DNA of 64,000 bases from Aliihoeflea sp023389195 (GCA_023389195.1 JAEWET010000022.1:1-64000), one strand, 5' to 3'. Counted from the first letter of the stretch, positions 46,687 through 55,625 are shown. Notes: generated from the letters alone by a model not told the origin. Numbers and translations are program-made.

Positions 46687-47874
46687 ATGATGAATGCCAA
46701 GACCCCCGTTCGAGATACACGGATCGACGTCATCCGCGCCGTCGCGCTGCTGTCGATCTTCATCAACCACGTCCCGGGCAATCCGATCGAGGTGATCACG
46801 CACAAGAATTTCGGCTTCTCAGATGCTGCGGAAGCCTTCGTGCTGATTTCCGGTGTCTCGGCGGCGTTGGCCTACGGGCTGAAATTCGAGGCGGGCAACC
46901 GACTGATCACGACGCTCAAGACGTGGCGGCGCGCGGGCGTGCTCTATATCGCACAGCTCGGCACCACGATGGCGACGCTCGGGATCTTCTCGTTCTTCGC
47001 GCTCTATTTCGGCGCGCCGCATCTGCTTGCCAAGATCAATATCGAGCCGGTCGTCACCGACACGGCGGCGTCGTTGATCGGCATCGTCACGCTCGGCCAC
47101 CAGCTTGGCTACAACAACATCCTGTCGATGTACGGCATCGTCCTGTTGCTGTTGCCGCTGTTCCTGCTGATCGGAACGCTGAGCATCGGCTGGATGGTGG
47201 TCGCGTCCGGCCTGTTGTGGATCGTCGCCGGCCTGCTGCCGATCGCGCCGCCGCAGTTTCCCAATGGCGGCTACTGGTTCCTGAACCCGTTCTCCTGGCA
47301 GTTCCTGTTCGTCATCGGCATGGCCGTGATGATGCACGTCAAGCGTGGCGGCTCGCTGCCGGTCAATCGCTGGCTGGTCGGCGCGGCGGCGCTCTATCTC
47401 GTCACCGCGCTGCTATGGGTCCGTGTCCCGCTATGGGGTATCGACGTCTCGATGGGCCTGCCGAAGATCTTCACCGGCTTCGACAAGACGTTCCTTTCCT
47501 TGCCGCGGATGCTGCACGTGCTTGCCGCCGGCTACCTGCTCTACGCGCTGCCGCAGCTTTCGAACCTCTTCCGCACGAGCTTCGACAATCCGCTGGCGGT
47601 GCTCGGACGCCACGCGCTGCCGGTGTTCGTCGTCGGTACGATCCTGTCGATGGGCGCGCAGGCCTGGCGCGGCGTCTTTGCCCCGACCGTGCTGTCCGAC
47701 ATCGTCATCGTGACGGCCGGCATCGCGCTTCAGTTCGCGCTCGCCTACTACATCGAGTGGTATCGCCGCCTGCTGAAGAGCGCGCAGGCCGCACGCGAGC
47801 CCAAGCGCGTCGTCCTGCACGGACGCGACCTGGCAGCGGTCCCGGTGCGCAGCAGCCCGCCGCAGCGCCGATAG
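46687..47874 (+). CDS. opgC: OpgC-family membrane acyltransferase
   Basis: The 395-residue integral membrane protein has about ten TM helices and the OpgC opening DTRIDVIRAVALLSIFINHVPGN, followed by GFSDAAEAFVLISGVSAAL. OpgC proteins transfer succinyl groups to osmoregulated periplasmic glucans, making them anionic. Its place after ndvB and ndvA strongly suggests the cyclic glucan as acceptor. The start is ATG 46687, with GGAAT about 9 bp upstream. ATG 46690 is also possible, and an upstream TTG at 46672 has less support. The basic C-terminal tail (PKRVVLHGRD) is cytoplasmic. Confidence 0.9.
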   Translation: MMNAKTPVRDTRIDVIRAVALLSIFINHVPGNPIEVITHKNFGFSDAAEAFVLISGVSAALAYGLKFEAGNRLITTLKTWRRAGVLYIAQLGTTMATLGIFSFFALYFGAPHLLAKINIEPVVTDTAASLIGIVTLGHQLGYNNILSMYGIVLLLLPLFLLIGTLSIGWMVVASGLLWIVAGLLPIAPPQFPNGGYWFLNPFSWQFLFVIGMAVMMHVKRGGSLPVNRWLVGAAALYLVTALLWVRVPLWGIDVSMGLPKIFTGFDKTFLSLPRMLHVLAAGYLLYALPQLSNLFRTSFDNPLAVLGRHALPVFVVGTILSMGAQAWRGVFAPTVLSDIVIVTAGIALQFALAYYIEWYRRLLKSAQAAREPKRVVLHGRDLAAVPVRSSPPQRR

Positions 47875-47892
47875 GCGCCTGCCCCGGAAACG

Positions 47893-47926
47893 AAAAAAGC
47901 CCCGGCAGCGATGCCGGGGCTTTTTT
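47893..47926. terminator. Strong bidirectional intrinsic terminator
   Basis: A run of six A, GCCCCGGCA, a GCGA loop, TGCCGGGGC and a T run form a perfect 15-bp stem (47893-47907 with 47912-47926). It has T tracts on both strands and lies between the convergent opgC and livM stops, serving both. Confidence 0.95.
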
Positions 47927-47946
47927 TGATTGCAGGTAAGCGACGG

Positions 47947-48942
47947 TTACAGCGGCTTCCTGATCAGCTTGGACAGGACACCGACGATGCCCTCGCGGAA
48001 CAGCAGCACGCCGAGGACAAAGATGATGCCCTGGACGATGGTGACCCAGGCGCCCCACGTCGCCAGATAGTTCTGCATGGTGACGATGATCGCCGCACCG
48101 ACGATCGGGCCGAACACCGTGCCCATTCCGCCGAGCAACGTCATCAGCACGACTTCACCCGACATCGACCAGTGAACGTCCGTCAGCGAAGCGAGCTGGA
48201 AGACGAATGCCTTCGTCGATCCGGCAAGGCCGGCCAGCGTCGCTGAGAGGACGAACACGGTCAGCTTGTAGCGGTTGACGCGGTAGCCGAGCGAAATCGC
48301 GCGCGGCTCGTTCTCGCGGATCGCCTTCAGCACCTGGCCGAACGGCGAGTGGATGATGCGGTAGATGATCAGGATGCCGATGAAGACGATCGCCAGCACC
48401 AACCAGTAGACCGCGAAATGGCTTTGCAGGCTGATGATGCCGAACAGGTTGCCGCGCGGAACGCCCTGGATACCGTCCTCGCCGCCGGTGAACGGCGCCT
48501 GCAGGGCAAAGAAGAACACCATCTGCGCGAAGGCGAGCGTCACCATGGCGAAGTAGATGCCTTGGCGGCGAATGGCGAGCGAGCCGAAGGCGAGGCCGAG
48601 GATCGCGGCGGTCGCGGTTCCTGCCAAGATCGACAGTTCCGGAGACAGTCCCCACACCTTAGCGGCATGGGCCGAGACGTAGCTGGCCGAGCCGAAATAG
48701 GCGGCATGGCCGAAGGACAAAAGCCCACCGAAGCCGAGCAGAAGGTTGAACGCGCACGCGAAGAGCGCGAAGCACAGCACCTTCATGACGAAGACGGGAT
48801 AGAGCATGAACGGCGCGATGATGCCGGCCGCCAGCAACATGGCGAAGATCGCCATGTGGTGGACGGGCATGCCCATCGTCTTTTGCCGGATGCGCGGCTC
48901 GGCGACGGCCGACGTCGCTTCGGTATCGGTCACAGAAACCAT
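47947..48942 (-). CDS. livM: Branched-chain amino acid ABC transporter permease LivM
   Basis: The 331-residue BPD_transp_2 family protein has eight to ten TM helices and the motif AIRENEPRAISLGYRVNRYKL, the EAA-like cytoplasmic loop that docks on the ATPases, plus GGMGTVFGPIVGA. Together with LivH it forms the channel for branched-chain amino acids or related compounds such as amides or urea. The start codon overlaps the livH stop by 1 bp (TGATG), so translation is coupled. The gene ends at the bidirectional terminator. Confidence 0.92.
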   Translation of the reverse strand: MVSVTDTEATSAVAEPRIRQKTMGMPVHHMAIFAMLLAAGIIAPFMLYPVFVMKVLCFALFACAFNLLLGFGGLLSFGHAAYFGSASYVSAHAAKVWGLSPELSILAGTATAAILGLAFGSLAIRRQGIYFAMVTLAFAQMVFFFALQAPFTGGEDGIQGVPRGNLFGIISLQSHFAVYWLVLAIVFIGILIIYRIIHSPFGQVLKAIRENEPRAISLGYRVNRYKLTVFVLSATLAGLAGSTKAFVFQLASLTDVHWSMSGEVVLMTLLGGMGTVFGPIVGAAIIVTMQNYLATWGAWVTIVQGIIFVLGVLLFREGIVGVLSKLIRKPL

Positions 48943-49829
48943 CAGGCGGTCCTCCCGAACAGGCCGGCGGGCTTGATCATGAGCACGATGGCCATGATGA
49001 CGAAGATGACGACGGCGGAGCCTTCGGGATAAAAGACGCGGGTCAGGCCCTCGATAAGGCCAAGGCCGAAGCCGGTCAGGACGGAGCCGAGGATCGAGCC
49101 CATCCCGCCGATGACGACCACGGCGAAGACGACGATGATCAGGTCAGCGCCCATGTTCGGATTGACCGAATAGATCGGCGCGGCAAGGACACCGGCAAAG
49201 CCGGCAAGCGCCACGCCGAAGCCGTAGGTCAGCGTGATCATCAAGGGCACGTTGATGCCGAAGGCGCCGACCAGCGTCGGGTTCTCGGTGGCGGCGCGCA
49301 GATAGGCGCCGAGCCGCGTCTTCTCGATGACGAACCAGGTGCCGAGGCACACGGCGAGCGAGGCGATGACCACCCAGCCGCGATAGTTCGGCAGGAACAT
49401 GAAGCCGAGATTCTGGCCGCCGGCCAGTTCCGCCGGAATGCCGTAGGGCAGACCCGAGATGCCGTACTCGTTGCGCAGAAGGCCCTGCATGATCAGCGCG
49501 AGACCGAAGGTCAGGAGCAGGCCGTAGAGATGGTCGAGGTGATACAGCCTCGATATGAGGAGCCGCTCGATGATGATGCCGGTCGCGCCGACGATGATCG
49601 GGACGAGGAGCAATGCCCACCAGTAGCCGATGCCGAGATAGTTGAGCAGCATCCAGGCCACGAAGGCGCCGAGCATGTACTGCGCGCCGTGGGTGAAATT
49701 GATGATGTTGAGCAGGCCGAAAATGATGGCAAGGCCCAGGGACAGCATCGCATAGAACGAGCCGTTGATCAGACCCAGCAGCAACTGGCCGAAGAGAGCT
49801 TGCGGCGGAATGCCTAGGAGCTCGAACAT
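48942..49829 (-). CDS. livH: Branched-chain amino acid ABC transporter permease LivH
   Basis: The 295-residue permease begins with GLINGSFYAMLSLGLAIIFGLLNIINFTHG, the typical LivH start, and contains RAATENPTLVGAFGINV and GGMGSILGSVLTGFGLGL. It pairs with LivM. A stable hairpin lies in the 78 bp between this gene and the binding protein gene upstream, which may let the binding protein be made in excess. Confidence 0.92.
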   Translation of the reverse strand: MFELLGIPPQALFGQLLLGLINGSFYAMLSLGLAIIFGLLNIINFTHGAQYMLGAFVAWMLLNYLGIGYWWALLLVPIIVGATGIIIERLLISRLYHLDHLYGLLLTFGLALIMQGLLRNEYGISGLPYGIPAELAGGQNLGFMFLPNYRGWVVIASLAVCLGTWFVIEKTRLGAYLRAATENPTLVGAFGINVPLMITLTYGFGVALAGFAGVLAAPIYSVNPNMGADLIIVVFAVVVIGGMGSILGSVLTGFGLGLIEGLTRVFYPEGSAVVIFVIMAIVLMIKPAGLFGRTA

Positions 49830-49865
49830 GTGCGCGATCCCGTGTCGAGGATTTCTGGAAGCGAC

Positions 49866-49895
49866 GGACGGCGCGGCCTTTCGGCAGCGCCGTCC
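49866..49895 (-). promoter_or_regulatory. Intercistronic hairpin with GNRA tetraloop between livK and livH
   Basis: On the - strand GGACGGCGC pairs with GCGCCGTCC (9 bp). Then come a T.C mismatch, three more pairs (GCC/GGC) and a GAAA loop. No T tract follows, so it is more likely a 3'-end stabiliser or partial stop than a full terminator. Confidence 0.7.
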
Positions 49896-49907
49896 AGTTG
49901 GTTCAGC

Positions 49908-51101
49908 TTACTGAACGAGCGAGCAGCCGCCATCCTCGAGCGGGCGGAAAGCTTCGGCCGCAGGCGTGGTCGAAACCGTCTCGTAGTAATCCCACGGACC
50001 TTCCGACTCGTCCGGCGCCTTGACGCGGAAGAGATACGAGTCGTGGATGTGGCGGCCATCGGCGCGGATTTCGCCATTGCCGAAGAGCGGGTCTTCGGTC
50101 GGCAGTTCCTTCATCTTGGCGACGACGTCCTGCGCACCCTTGTCACCCAGGGCTTCGACAGCCTTGAGGTAGTGCAGGATGCTCGAGTAGACGCCTGCCT
50201 GGACCATCGACGGCTTCTTGCCGGTCTCTTCCTCGAAACGAGCCGACCATTCGCGGGTCTGGTCGTTCAGGTCCCAGTAGAAGCTCTCGGTGAGCAGCAG
50301 CCCCTGTGCGGTTTCCAGACCAAGCGCGTGGATGTCGTTGATGAAGACGAGCAGGCCGGCGAGCGACTGCCCGCCCTGGACCACACCGAACTCCGAAGCC
50401 TGCTTGATCGAGTTGATCGTGTCGCCGCCGGCATTGGCGAAACCGATCACCTTGGCGCCTGAGGACTGCGCCTGCAGGATGAACGAGGAGAAGTCGGTGC
50501 CCGGGAAAGGCGTGCGCACGGAACCGACGATCGTACCGCCTGCAGCTTCGATGACGGCGGACGTATCGCGCTCGAGAGCGTGGCCGAATGCGTAGTCCGC
50601 GGTCACGAAGAACCAGGAGTCGCCGCCATTGGCGACGACGGCCTTTCCGGTGCCGTTGGCGAGCTGCCAGGTGTCGTAGGTCCAGTGGATGGTGTTCGGC
50701 GAACAGGCGGAACCCGTCAGATCCGACGTCGCGGCGCCCGAATTCAGAAAGACCTTATCGGATTCGCGCGTGATGTCGTTGACGGCGAGCGCGACCGAGG
50801 AGGTAGGGACGTCGACGATCACGTCGACATTTTCCTGATCGTACCACTGGCGGGCGATCGTCGAGCCGACGTCCGGCTTGTTCTGGTGATCGGCCGAGAC
50901 GATCTCGACATTGATCCCCTTGCTTTCGGCGTCGAAGTCCTCGACCGCCATGCGGGCCGCCACGACAGAGCCTTCGCCGGCGATGTCGGCATAGATGCCC
51001 GAACGGTCGTTCATGACGCCGATCTTGATGTCGACGGCATAGGCCGGCGCGGCGAAGACCGCGGCAGCGATCGATCCGAGAAGAATCGTCTTCAGTTTCA
51101 T
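49908..51101 (-). CDS. livK: ABC transporter substrate-binding protein (LivK-like, type I periplasmic)
   Basis: The 397-residue protein has the signal peptide MKLKTILLGSIAAAVFAAPAYA, cleaved near residue 22, then IKIGVMNDRSGIYADIAGEGS, the start of a peripla_BP_6 domain. The RQWYDQENVDVIVDVPTSSVA region lines the ligand pocket. The ligand is uncertain: amino acids, but also amides or aromatic acids, are bound by this family. The start ATG 51101 has GGAGG about 10 bp upstream; an earlier ATG at 51119 is inferior. The gene lies between livF and livH. Confidence 0.9.
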   Translation of the reverse strand: MKLKTILLGSIAAAVFAAPAYAVDIKIGVMNDRSGIYADIAGEGSVVAARMAVEDFDAESKGINVEIVSADHQNKPDVGSTIARQWYDQENVDVIVDVPTSSVALAVNDITRESDKVFLNSGAATSDLTGSACSPNTIHWTYDTWQLANGTGKAVVANGGDSWFFVTADYAFGHALERDTSAVIEAAGGTIVGSVRTPFPGTDFSSFILQAQSSGAKVIGFANAGGDTINSIKQASEFGVVQGGQSLAGLLVFINDIHALGLETAQGLLLTESFYWDLNDQTREWSARFEEETGKKPSMVQAGVYSSILHYLKAVEALGDKGAQDVVAKMKELPTEDPLFGNGEIRADGRHIHDSYLFRVKAPDESEGPWDYYETVSTTPAAEAFRPLEDGGCSLVQ

Positions 51102-51146
51102 GTCCTCACTCCTCCACATGCGACGCTTATGAGCGCCTTTCCTCAG

Positions 51147-51893
51147 TCAGACGCCCAGATAGGCGTGCAGTTTCTCGATGTTGGCATCGAGTTCGTCGTT
51201 CAGGATCTGGTCGACGACCTTGCCCTGCTCGACGACGAAATGGCGGTCCGCGACGGTCGAGGCGAACCGGAAATTCTGTTCGACCAGAACGATGGTGAAG
51301 CCCTCCTGCTTCAGCCGCGCGATGGTCTTGCCGATCTGCTGGATGATGACCGGGGCAAGGCCCTCGGTCGGCTCGTCGAGCAGCAACGTCTTGGCGCCGG
51401 TCCGCAGGATGCGTCCGATCGCCAGCATCTGCTGCTCGCCGCCGGACAGCTTGGTGCCCTGAGAGTTCAGGCGCTCCTTCAGGTTCGGGAACAGTTCGAA
51501 GATGCGATCGACCGTCATGCCGCCGGTCTTGACCTGCGGCGGCAGCATCAAATTCTCCTCGACGGAGAGCGAGGAGAAGATGCCGCGCTCTTCGGGGCAA
51601 TAGGCGATGCCGGCGCGCGCGATGGTGCGTGCGGGCAGCTTGATCGTCTCGCGGCCCTCGAAGGTCACCGATCCGGTGCGCTTGGGCAGGATGCCCATGA
51701 TCGCCTTCAGCGTCGTGGTCTTGCCGGCGCCGTTGCGGCCCAGAAGCGTGACCACTTCGCCCGGCTTCACGTCGAAATTGATGCCGTGCAAGGCATGGCT
51801 TTCGCCGTACCAGGCATTGAGATCGCGGACGGCGAGAAGCGGCGCTGACGTCGACTGTGCCGCGGGCTTTGCGGCCTGGGCTGCATCATGCAT
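51147..51893 (-). CDS. livF: Branched-chain amino acid ABC transporter ATPase LivF
   Basis: The 248-residue ATPase has Walker A GRNGAGKTT, the LivF-typical YCPEERGIFSSLSVEENL, signature LSGGEQQM, and LLLDEPTEGLAP. It powers uptake with LivG. The start ATG 51893 overlaps the livG stop by 8 bp. An upstream in-frame start at 51980 lies inside livG. The first 18 residues before APLLAVRDLNAWYG are an Ala-rich leader longer than usual. Confidence 0.93.
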   Translation of the reverse strand: MHDAAQAAKPAAQSTSAPLLAVRDLNAWYGESHALHGINFDVKPGEVVTLLGRNGAGKTTTLKAIMGILPKRTGSVTFEGRETIKLPARTIARAGIAYCPEERGIFSSLSVEENLMLPPQVKTGGMTVDRIFELFPNLKERLNSQGTKLSGGEQQMLAIGRILRTGAKTLLLDEPTEGLAPVIIQQIGKTIARLKQEGFTIVLVEQNFRFASTVADRHFVVEQGKVVDQILNDELDANIEKLHAYLGV

Positions 51894-52641
51894 GGCCGGC
51901 TCCGATATAGGCTTCGACCACGCGCGGGTCCTTGGAAACGGTAGCGTAGTCGCCTTCGGCAAGCACCTTGCCGCGGGCAAGCACCGTGATCGTGTCCGAC
52001 AGCGAGGCGACGACCGACAGATTGTGCTCGACCATCAGCACCGTGCGGTTGGCCGAGATGCGCTTGATCAGCGCCGCGATGCGCTCCACATCCTCATGGC
52101 CCATGCCGGCCATAGGCTCGTCGAGGAGCAGCATCTCCGGATCGAGCGCGAGTGTCGTCGCGATCTCGAGCGCGCGCTTGCGGCCGTAGGAGAGTTCGCC
52201 GGCGAACGTATCGGCGAATTCGGAAAGGCCGACATCGGCCAGAAGCTCGTGAGCGCGGTCGTCATAGTCCGTCAGGACTTTCTCGGAGCGCCAGAAATCG
52301 TACGAGTCGCCGCGCTTGCGCTGGAGCGCGATGCGGACATTCTCCATCGCGGTCAGATTCGGAAACACCGCGGAAATCTGGAACGAGCGAACCAGACCCA
52401 GCCGCGCAATGTCGGCCGGCGACATCGAGGTGATGTCCTCGCCCTTGTAGGTGATCTGGCCGCGCGAAGGCGACAGGAACTTGGTCAGGAGATTGAAGCA
52501 AGTGGTCTTGCCGGCCCCGTTGGGACCGATGAGCGCGTGAATCGTGCCCCGCTTCACGCTCAGATCGACGCCTTCCACGGCGAAGAAGCCCTTGAACTCC
52601 TTCGTTAGGTCGCGCGCCGACAGAATGATACTGTCAGTCAT
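51886..52641 (-). CDS. livG: Branched-chain amino acid ABC transporter ATPase LivG
   Basis: The 251-residue ATPase has Walker A GPNGAGKTT, FLSPSRGQITYKGEDIT, signature LSYGRKRALEIA, and LLLDEPMAGMGHEDVERI, plus the C-terminal BCA_ABC_TP tail VVEAYIGAGHA. The start is ATG 52641, with GGAGGAA about 9 bp upstream. The open frame extends to 52812 but without family similarity. It is the first gene of livGFKHM; the promoter should lie in the 255 bp upstream. Confidence 0.93.
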   Translation of the reverse strand: MTDSIILSARDLTKEFKGFFAVEGVDLSVKRGTIHALIGPNGAGKTTCFNLLTKFLSPSRGQITYKGEDITSMSPADIARLGLVRSFQISAVFPNLTAMENVRIALQRKRGDSYDFWRSEKVLTDYDDRAHELLADVGLSEFADTFAGELSYGRKRALEIATTLALDPEMLLLDEPMAGMGHEDVERIAALIKRISANRTVLMVEHNLSVVASLSDTITVLARGKVLAEGDYATVSKDPRVVEAYIGAGHA

Positions 52642-52896
52642 GCGTATATGTTCCTCCTCGGCACCCGTGCGAGCGTTGCGTGGTTTGTTGCCGGGCTCTC
52701 CCATGGCCCACCATCGCACCGCCCTTGGTCCAGGCGCTTGTCGTTGCCGCATGAATGCACGCCGGCGCGGCAGATGCAAGTTCGTAGAAATACGCTGCCT
52801 TGCACCGCACAAAGCCTTGCAAAATCAGTCATTTCAGCCTTCGCAAGCGCGAATTCTACGACTTAAGTCTAAGATTCTTTTCGCGGTGACCCTTGG
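52642..52896. other. Intergenic region holding the liv operon promoter
   Basis: The 255 bp lie between livG (reading left) and the arsH stop. They contain the livG ribosome site and an 8-bp direct repeat, GCCTTGCA, at 52797-52804 and 52814-52821, 17 bp apart, which could be a regulator site. A short + strand frame here has no protein-like features. No clear -35/-10 pair stands out. Confidence 0.45.
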
Positions 52897-53607
52897 TCAG
52901 ATCGCGCTCTGGTTGACGCGCCTTGACACCTCTTCAACCGTCTCGACGCGTTCGGAATACCGGTCGGTAAGGTAGTCGGTGCGGCCGCGCAGAAGAAGGG
53001 TGAATTTGACCAGTTCCTCCATCACGTCCACGACCCGGTCGTAATAGGAGGACGGACGCATGCGGCCGGCATCGTCGAACTCGTTGAACGCCTTGGCGAC
53101 AGAGGACTGGTTGGGGATCGTAACCATGCGCATCCAGCGGCCCAGGATGCGCAACTGGTTGAGCGCGTTGAAGCTTTGAGACCCGCCACAGACCTGCATC
53201 AGCGCGAGCGTGCGGCCCTGCGTCGGCCGCATGCCGCCCAGCGAGAGCGGCAGCCAGTCGATCTGGGCCTTCATGATGCCGGTCATGGCCCCATGTCGTT
53301 CGGGCGAACACCAGACATGCGCTTCGGACCACATGGACAATTCGCGCAGTTCGCGAACCTTTGCGTGGTCGGCACTCTCGGCGTCGGGCAAGGGAAGCCC
53401 GCGCGGGTCGAAAATCTTCACCTCGGCGCCCAGCGCGTCGAGAAGGCGCGCAGCTTCGAGGGTCAGGAACCGCGAATAGGAACGGTCGCGCAGCGAGCCG
53501 TAAAGCATCAGAACACGCGGCTTATGCGTCGCATGGTCCTGCGCAAAGAGTACATCACGGTCGATCGGGCGGAACGCGTCGGGGCGCAAGGCTGGAAAAT
53601 CCGTCAT
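52897..53607 (-). CDS. arsH: Arsenical resistance protein ArsH, NADPH-dependent FMN reductase
   Basis: The 236-residue flavodoxin-like flavoprotein has PRVLMLYGSLRDRSYSR for FMN phosphate binding, WCSPERHGAMTGIMKAQIDW, and QVCGGSQSFNALNQLRILGRWMRM. ArsH oxidises trivalent organoarsenicals and reduces other electron acceptors with NADPH. It is the last gene of the ars operon, one base after the arsC stop. Length is typical. Confidence 0.95.
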   Translation of the reverse strand: MTDFPALRPDAFRPIDRDVLFAQDHATHKPRVLMLYGSLRDRSYSRFLTLEAARLLDALGAEVKIFDPRGLPLPDAESADHAKVRELRELSMWSEAHVWCSPERHGAMTGIMKAQIDWLPLSLGGMRPTQGRTLALMQVCGGSQSFNALNQLRILGRWMRMVTIPNQSSVAKAFNEFDDAGRMRPSSYYDRVVDVMEELVKFTLLLRGRTDYLTDRYSERVETVEEVSRRVNQSAI

Positions 53608-53608
53608 G

Positions 53609-54013
53609 TCAGTCCGCCTTTACGACCTCGCCGTCCTCCTTGACGAAATCCTCGGCGAGCGGGGTCGGCAGGATATCGAGCACGCGTTCGGATGGCCTGC
53701 AAAGGCGGGTTCCTTTCGGCGTCTCGACGATGGGGCGGTTGATGAGGATCGGATGCGCGAGCATGAAATCGACGAGTTCGCCGTCGCTCCATCTGTCTTC
53801 CTCAAGGCCCAGTTCGGCATAGGGCGTGCCCTTCTCGCGCAGGAGTTCGCGCGGCGACAAGCCCATCGCGTCGATCAGTTCGACGAGGCGCTCACGCGAG
53901 GGCGGGGCCTTCAGATATTCGACGACGACTGGCTCCTCGCCCGAGGCGCGGATCATCTCCAGCGTGTTGCGCGAGGTTCCGCAGGCGGGATTGTGGTAAA
54001 TCGTGACGGTCAT
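53609..54013 (-). CDS. arsC: Arsenate reductase, glutaredoxin-dependent type
   Basis: The 134-residue ArsC of the plasmid R773 type reduces As(V) to As(III) using glutathione and glutaredoxin. HNPACGTSRNT places the catalytic Cys at residue 11. HPILINRPIV and the Arg in TRLCRPSE complete the arsenate site. The gene lies 10 bp after acr3. It is the second, unrelated arsenate reductase in the operon. Confidence 0.94.
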   Translation of the reverse strand: MTVTIYHNPACGTSRNTLEMIRASGEEPVVVEYLKAPPSRERLVELIDAMGLSPRELLREKGTPYAELGLEEDRWSDGELVDFMLAHPILINRPIVETPKGTRLCRPSERVLDILPTPLAEDFVKEDGEVVKAD

Positions 54014-54023
54014 TGCAGGCTCC

Positions 54024-55091
54024 TTACGAAAACCAGTGGCGGGTTCGGTTGGCGAAGGCGACCAGCGACAGCATCACCGGCACCTCGACCAGAACGCCGA
54101 CGACGGTCGCGAGCGCGGCACCCGAATTCAGGCCGAACAGGCCGATGGCGACCGCCACGGCGAGTTCGAAGAAGTTCGACGTGCCGATCAGTGCGCAGGG
54201 CGCGGCGACGTTGAACGGCACCTTCCAGGCGCGCGCGGCGAAATAGGCGAGGAAGAAGATGCCATAGGACTGGATCAGGAGCGGAATGGCGATCAGGATG
54301 ATGACCAGCGGATTGGTAAGGATCACATTGCCCTGAAAGGCGAAGAGCAGGATGACGGTGGCGATCAGGCCGACGACCGAGGCCGGCTTCAGCTTTGCCG
54401 TGAACGCGGTTACCGCAGCCTCTCCACCGCGCCCGTTCGCCCTGCCTATCAGCCAGGCACGCACGAGTGCGCCGGCCACGAGCGGGATGACGATGTAGAG
54501 TGCAACCGACAGGAGCAGGGTTTCCCATGGCACCACGATGTCGGTGACGCCCAGGAGCAGCGCGACGATGGGAGCGAAGGCGAAGACCATGATGATGTCG
54601 TTCACCGAGACCTGAACCAGTGTGTAGTTCGGGTCGCCGCGCGTCATCTGGCTCCAGACGAACACCATCGCCGTGCAGGGTGCGGCGCCGAGCAGGATCA
54701 GGCCGGCGATGTATTGCTGGGCGTCGGCCGGGTCGATCAGCGGCGCGAAGAGATATTCGAAGAACAAGACGGCCAAGGCTGCCATCGTGAAGGGCTTCAC
54801 CAGCCAGTTGACGACGACGGTCAGCACGAGGCCCTTCGGCTTGTCGCCGACATGGCGCAGGCTGGCGAAATCGACATTGACCATCATCGGGAACACCATC
54901 GCCCAGATGAGGATGGCGACCGGCAGGTTGACCGAGGCGATCTCGAGACCCGCGAGCGCGCCGACGAGGCCGGGCGCAACGGCGCCAAGCGCGATACCGG
55001 CGACGATCGCTGCCGCGATCCAGGCGGACAGCCACTTTTCGAAAAAGCCGATGCCCGCGGGCGCCGGCACGCTCAAACTCTCATGTGTCAT
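54024..55091 (-). CDS. acr3: Arsenite efflux permease ACR3
   Basis: The 355-residue transporter of the bile/arsenite/riboflavin superfamily has ten TM helices. LILLGAAPCTAMVFVWS in TM4 holds the conserved Cys139 required for arsenite transport, and VNDIIMVFAFAPIV follows. It exports As(III) made by the ArsC enzymes. Between two arsC genes with gaps of 10 to 12 bp. Confidence 0.95.
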   Translation of the reverse strand: MTHESLSVPAPAGIGFFEKWLSAWIAAAIVAGIALGAVAPGLVGALAGLEIASVNLPVAILIWAMVFPMMVNVDFASLRHVGDKPKGLVLTVVVNWLVKPFTMAALAVLFFEYLFAPLIDPADAQQYIAGLILLGAAPCTAMVFVWSQMTRGDPNYTLVQVSVNDIIMVFAFAPIVALLLGVTDIVVPWETLLLSVALYIVIPLVAGALVRAWLIGRANGRGGEAAVTAFTAKLKPASVVGLIATVILLFAFQGNVILTNPLVIILIAIPLLIQSYGIFFLAYFAARAWKVPFNVAAPCALIGTSNFFELAVAVAIGLFGLNSGAALATVVGVLVEVPVMLSLVAFANRTRHWFS

Positions 55092-55103
55092 CAGGAAATC
55101 CGT

Positions 55104-55613
55104 TCAGGCGAGCGCGTCGCCGCTTTGGCCGATCTCGTCCAGCCGGCGCTTCAGCGCGAGCCGGTCGACAGCCTCGAGGGGAAGTGCGGTGAAGACCGAT
55201 ATGCGGTTTGCCAGCATGCGGTAGGCTTCGGCGAAGGCGAGGTGCCGCTCCGCTTCCGTCCCGTCCGCGCGTGCCGGATCGGGCACGCCCCAATGCGCCG
55301 TCATCGGGTGACCCGGCCATATCGGGCATGTCTCCCCGGCCGCGTCGTCGCAGACCGTGAAGATGAAATCCATCTGCGGCGCGCCGGGCTCTGCGAATTC
55401 GTCCCAGCTCTTGGAGCGCGCGAAGCCGGTGTCGATCTTCATGCTCGAAAGCAGGTCGAGCGCGAAGGGGTGAACCGTCCCGCGTGGATAAGATCCGGCC
55501 GAATAGGCGCGGAAGCGGTCGCCGCCCAGAGTGTTGAGGATCGCCTCGGCGAGAATGGAGCGGGCCGAGTTCGCCGTGCACAGAAACAGGACATTGTAGG
55601 ATCGGTCGGTCAT
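55104..55613 (-). CDS. arsC: Arsenate reductase, low-molecular-weight phosphatase (thioredoxin-type) fold
   Basis: The 169-residue protein has the P-loop LCTANSARS with nucleophile Cys12 and the redox pair Cys88 and Cys96 (FTVCDDAAGETCPIWPG), as in pI258-type ArsC. These show it is an arsenate reductase rather than a tyrosine phosphatase. DPARADGT supplies the general acid. It follows arsR by 12 bp. Confidence 0.9.
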   Translation of the reverse strand: MTDRSYNVLFLCTANSARSILAEAILNTLGGDRFRAYSAGSYPRGTVHPFALDLLSSMKIDTGFARSKSWDEFAEPGAPQMDFIFTVCDDAAGETCPIWPGHPMTAHWGVPDPARADGTEAERHLAFAEAYRMLANRISVFTALPLEAVDRLALKRRLDEIGQSGDALA

Positions 55614-55625
55614 CTCATCCCTCCT

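Noticed and set aside
52648..52866. A 72-codon + strand frame upstream of livG
   Set aside because: It covers the livG ribosome site and promoter region and has no family resemblance or good ribosome site.
55104..55613. Low-molecular-weight protein tyrosine phosphatase
   Set aside because: The extra redox cysteines Cys88 and Cys96 and the ars operon context indicate arsenate reductase.
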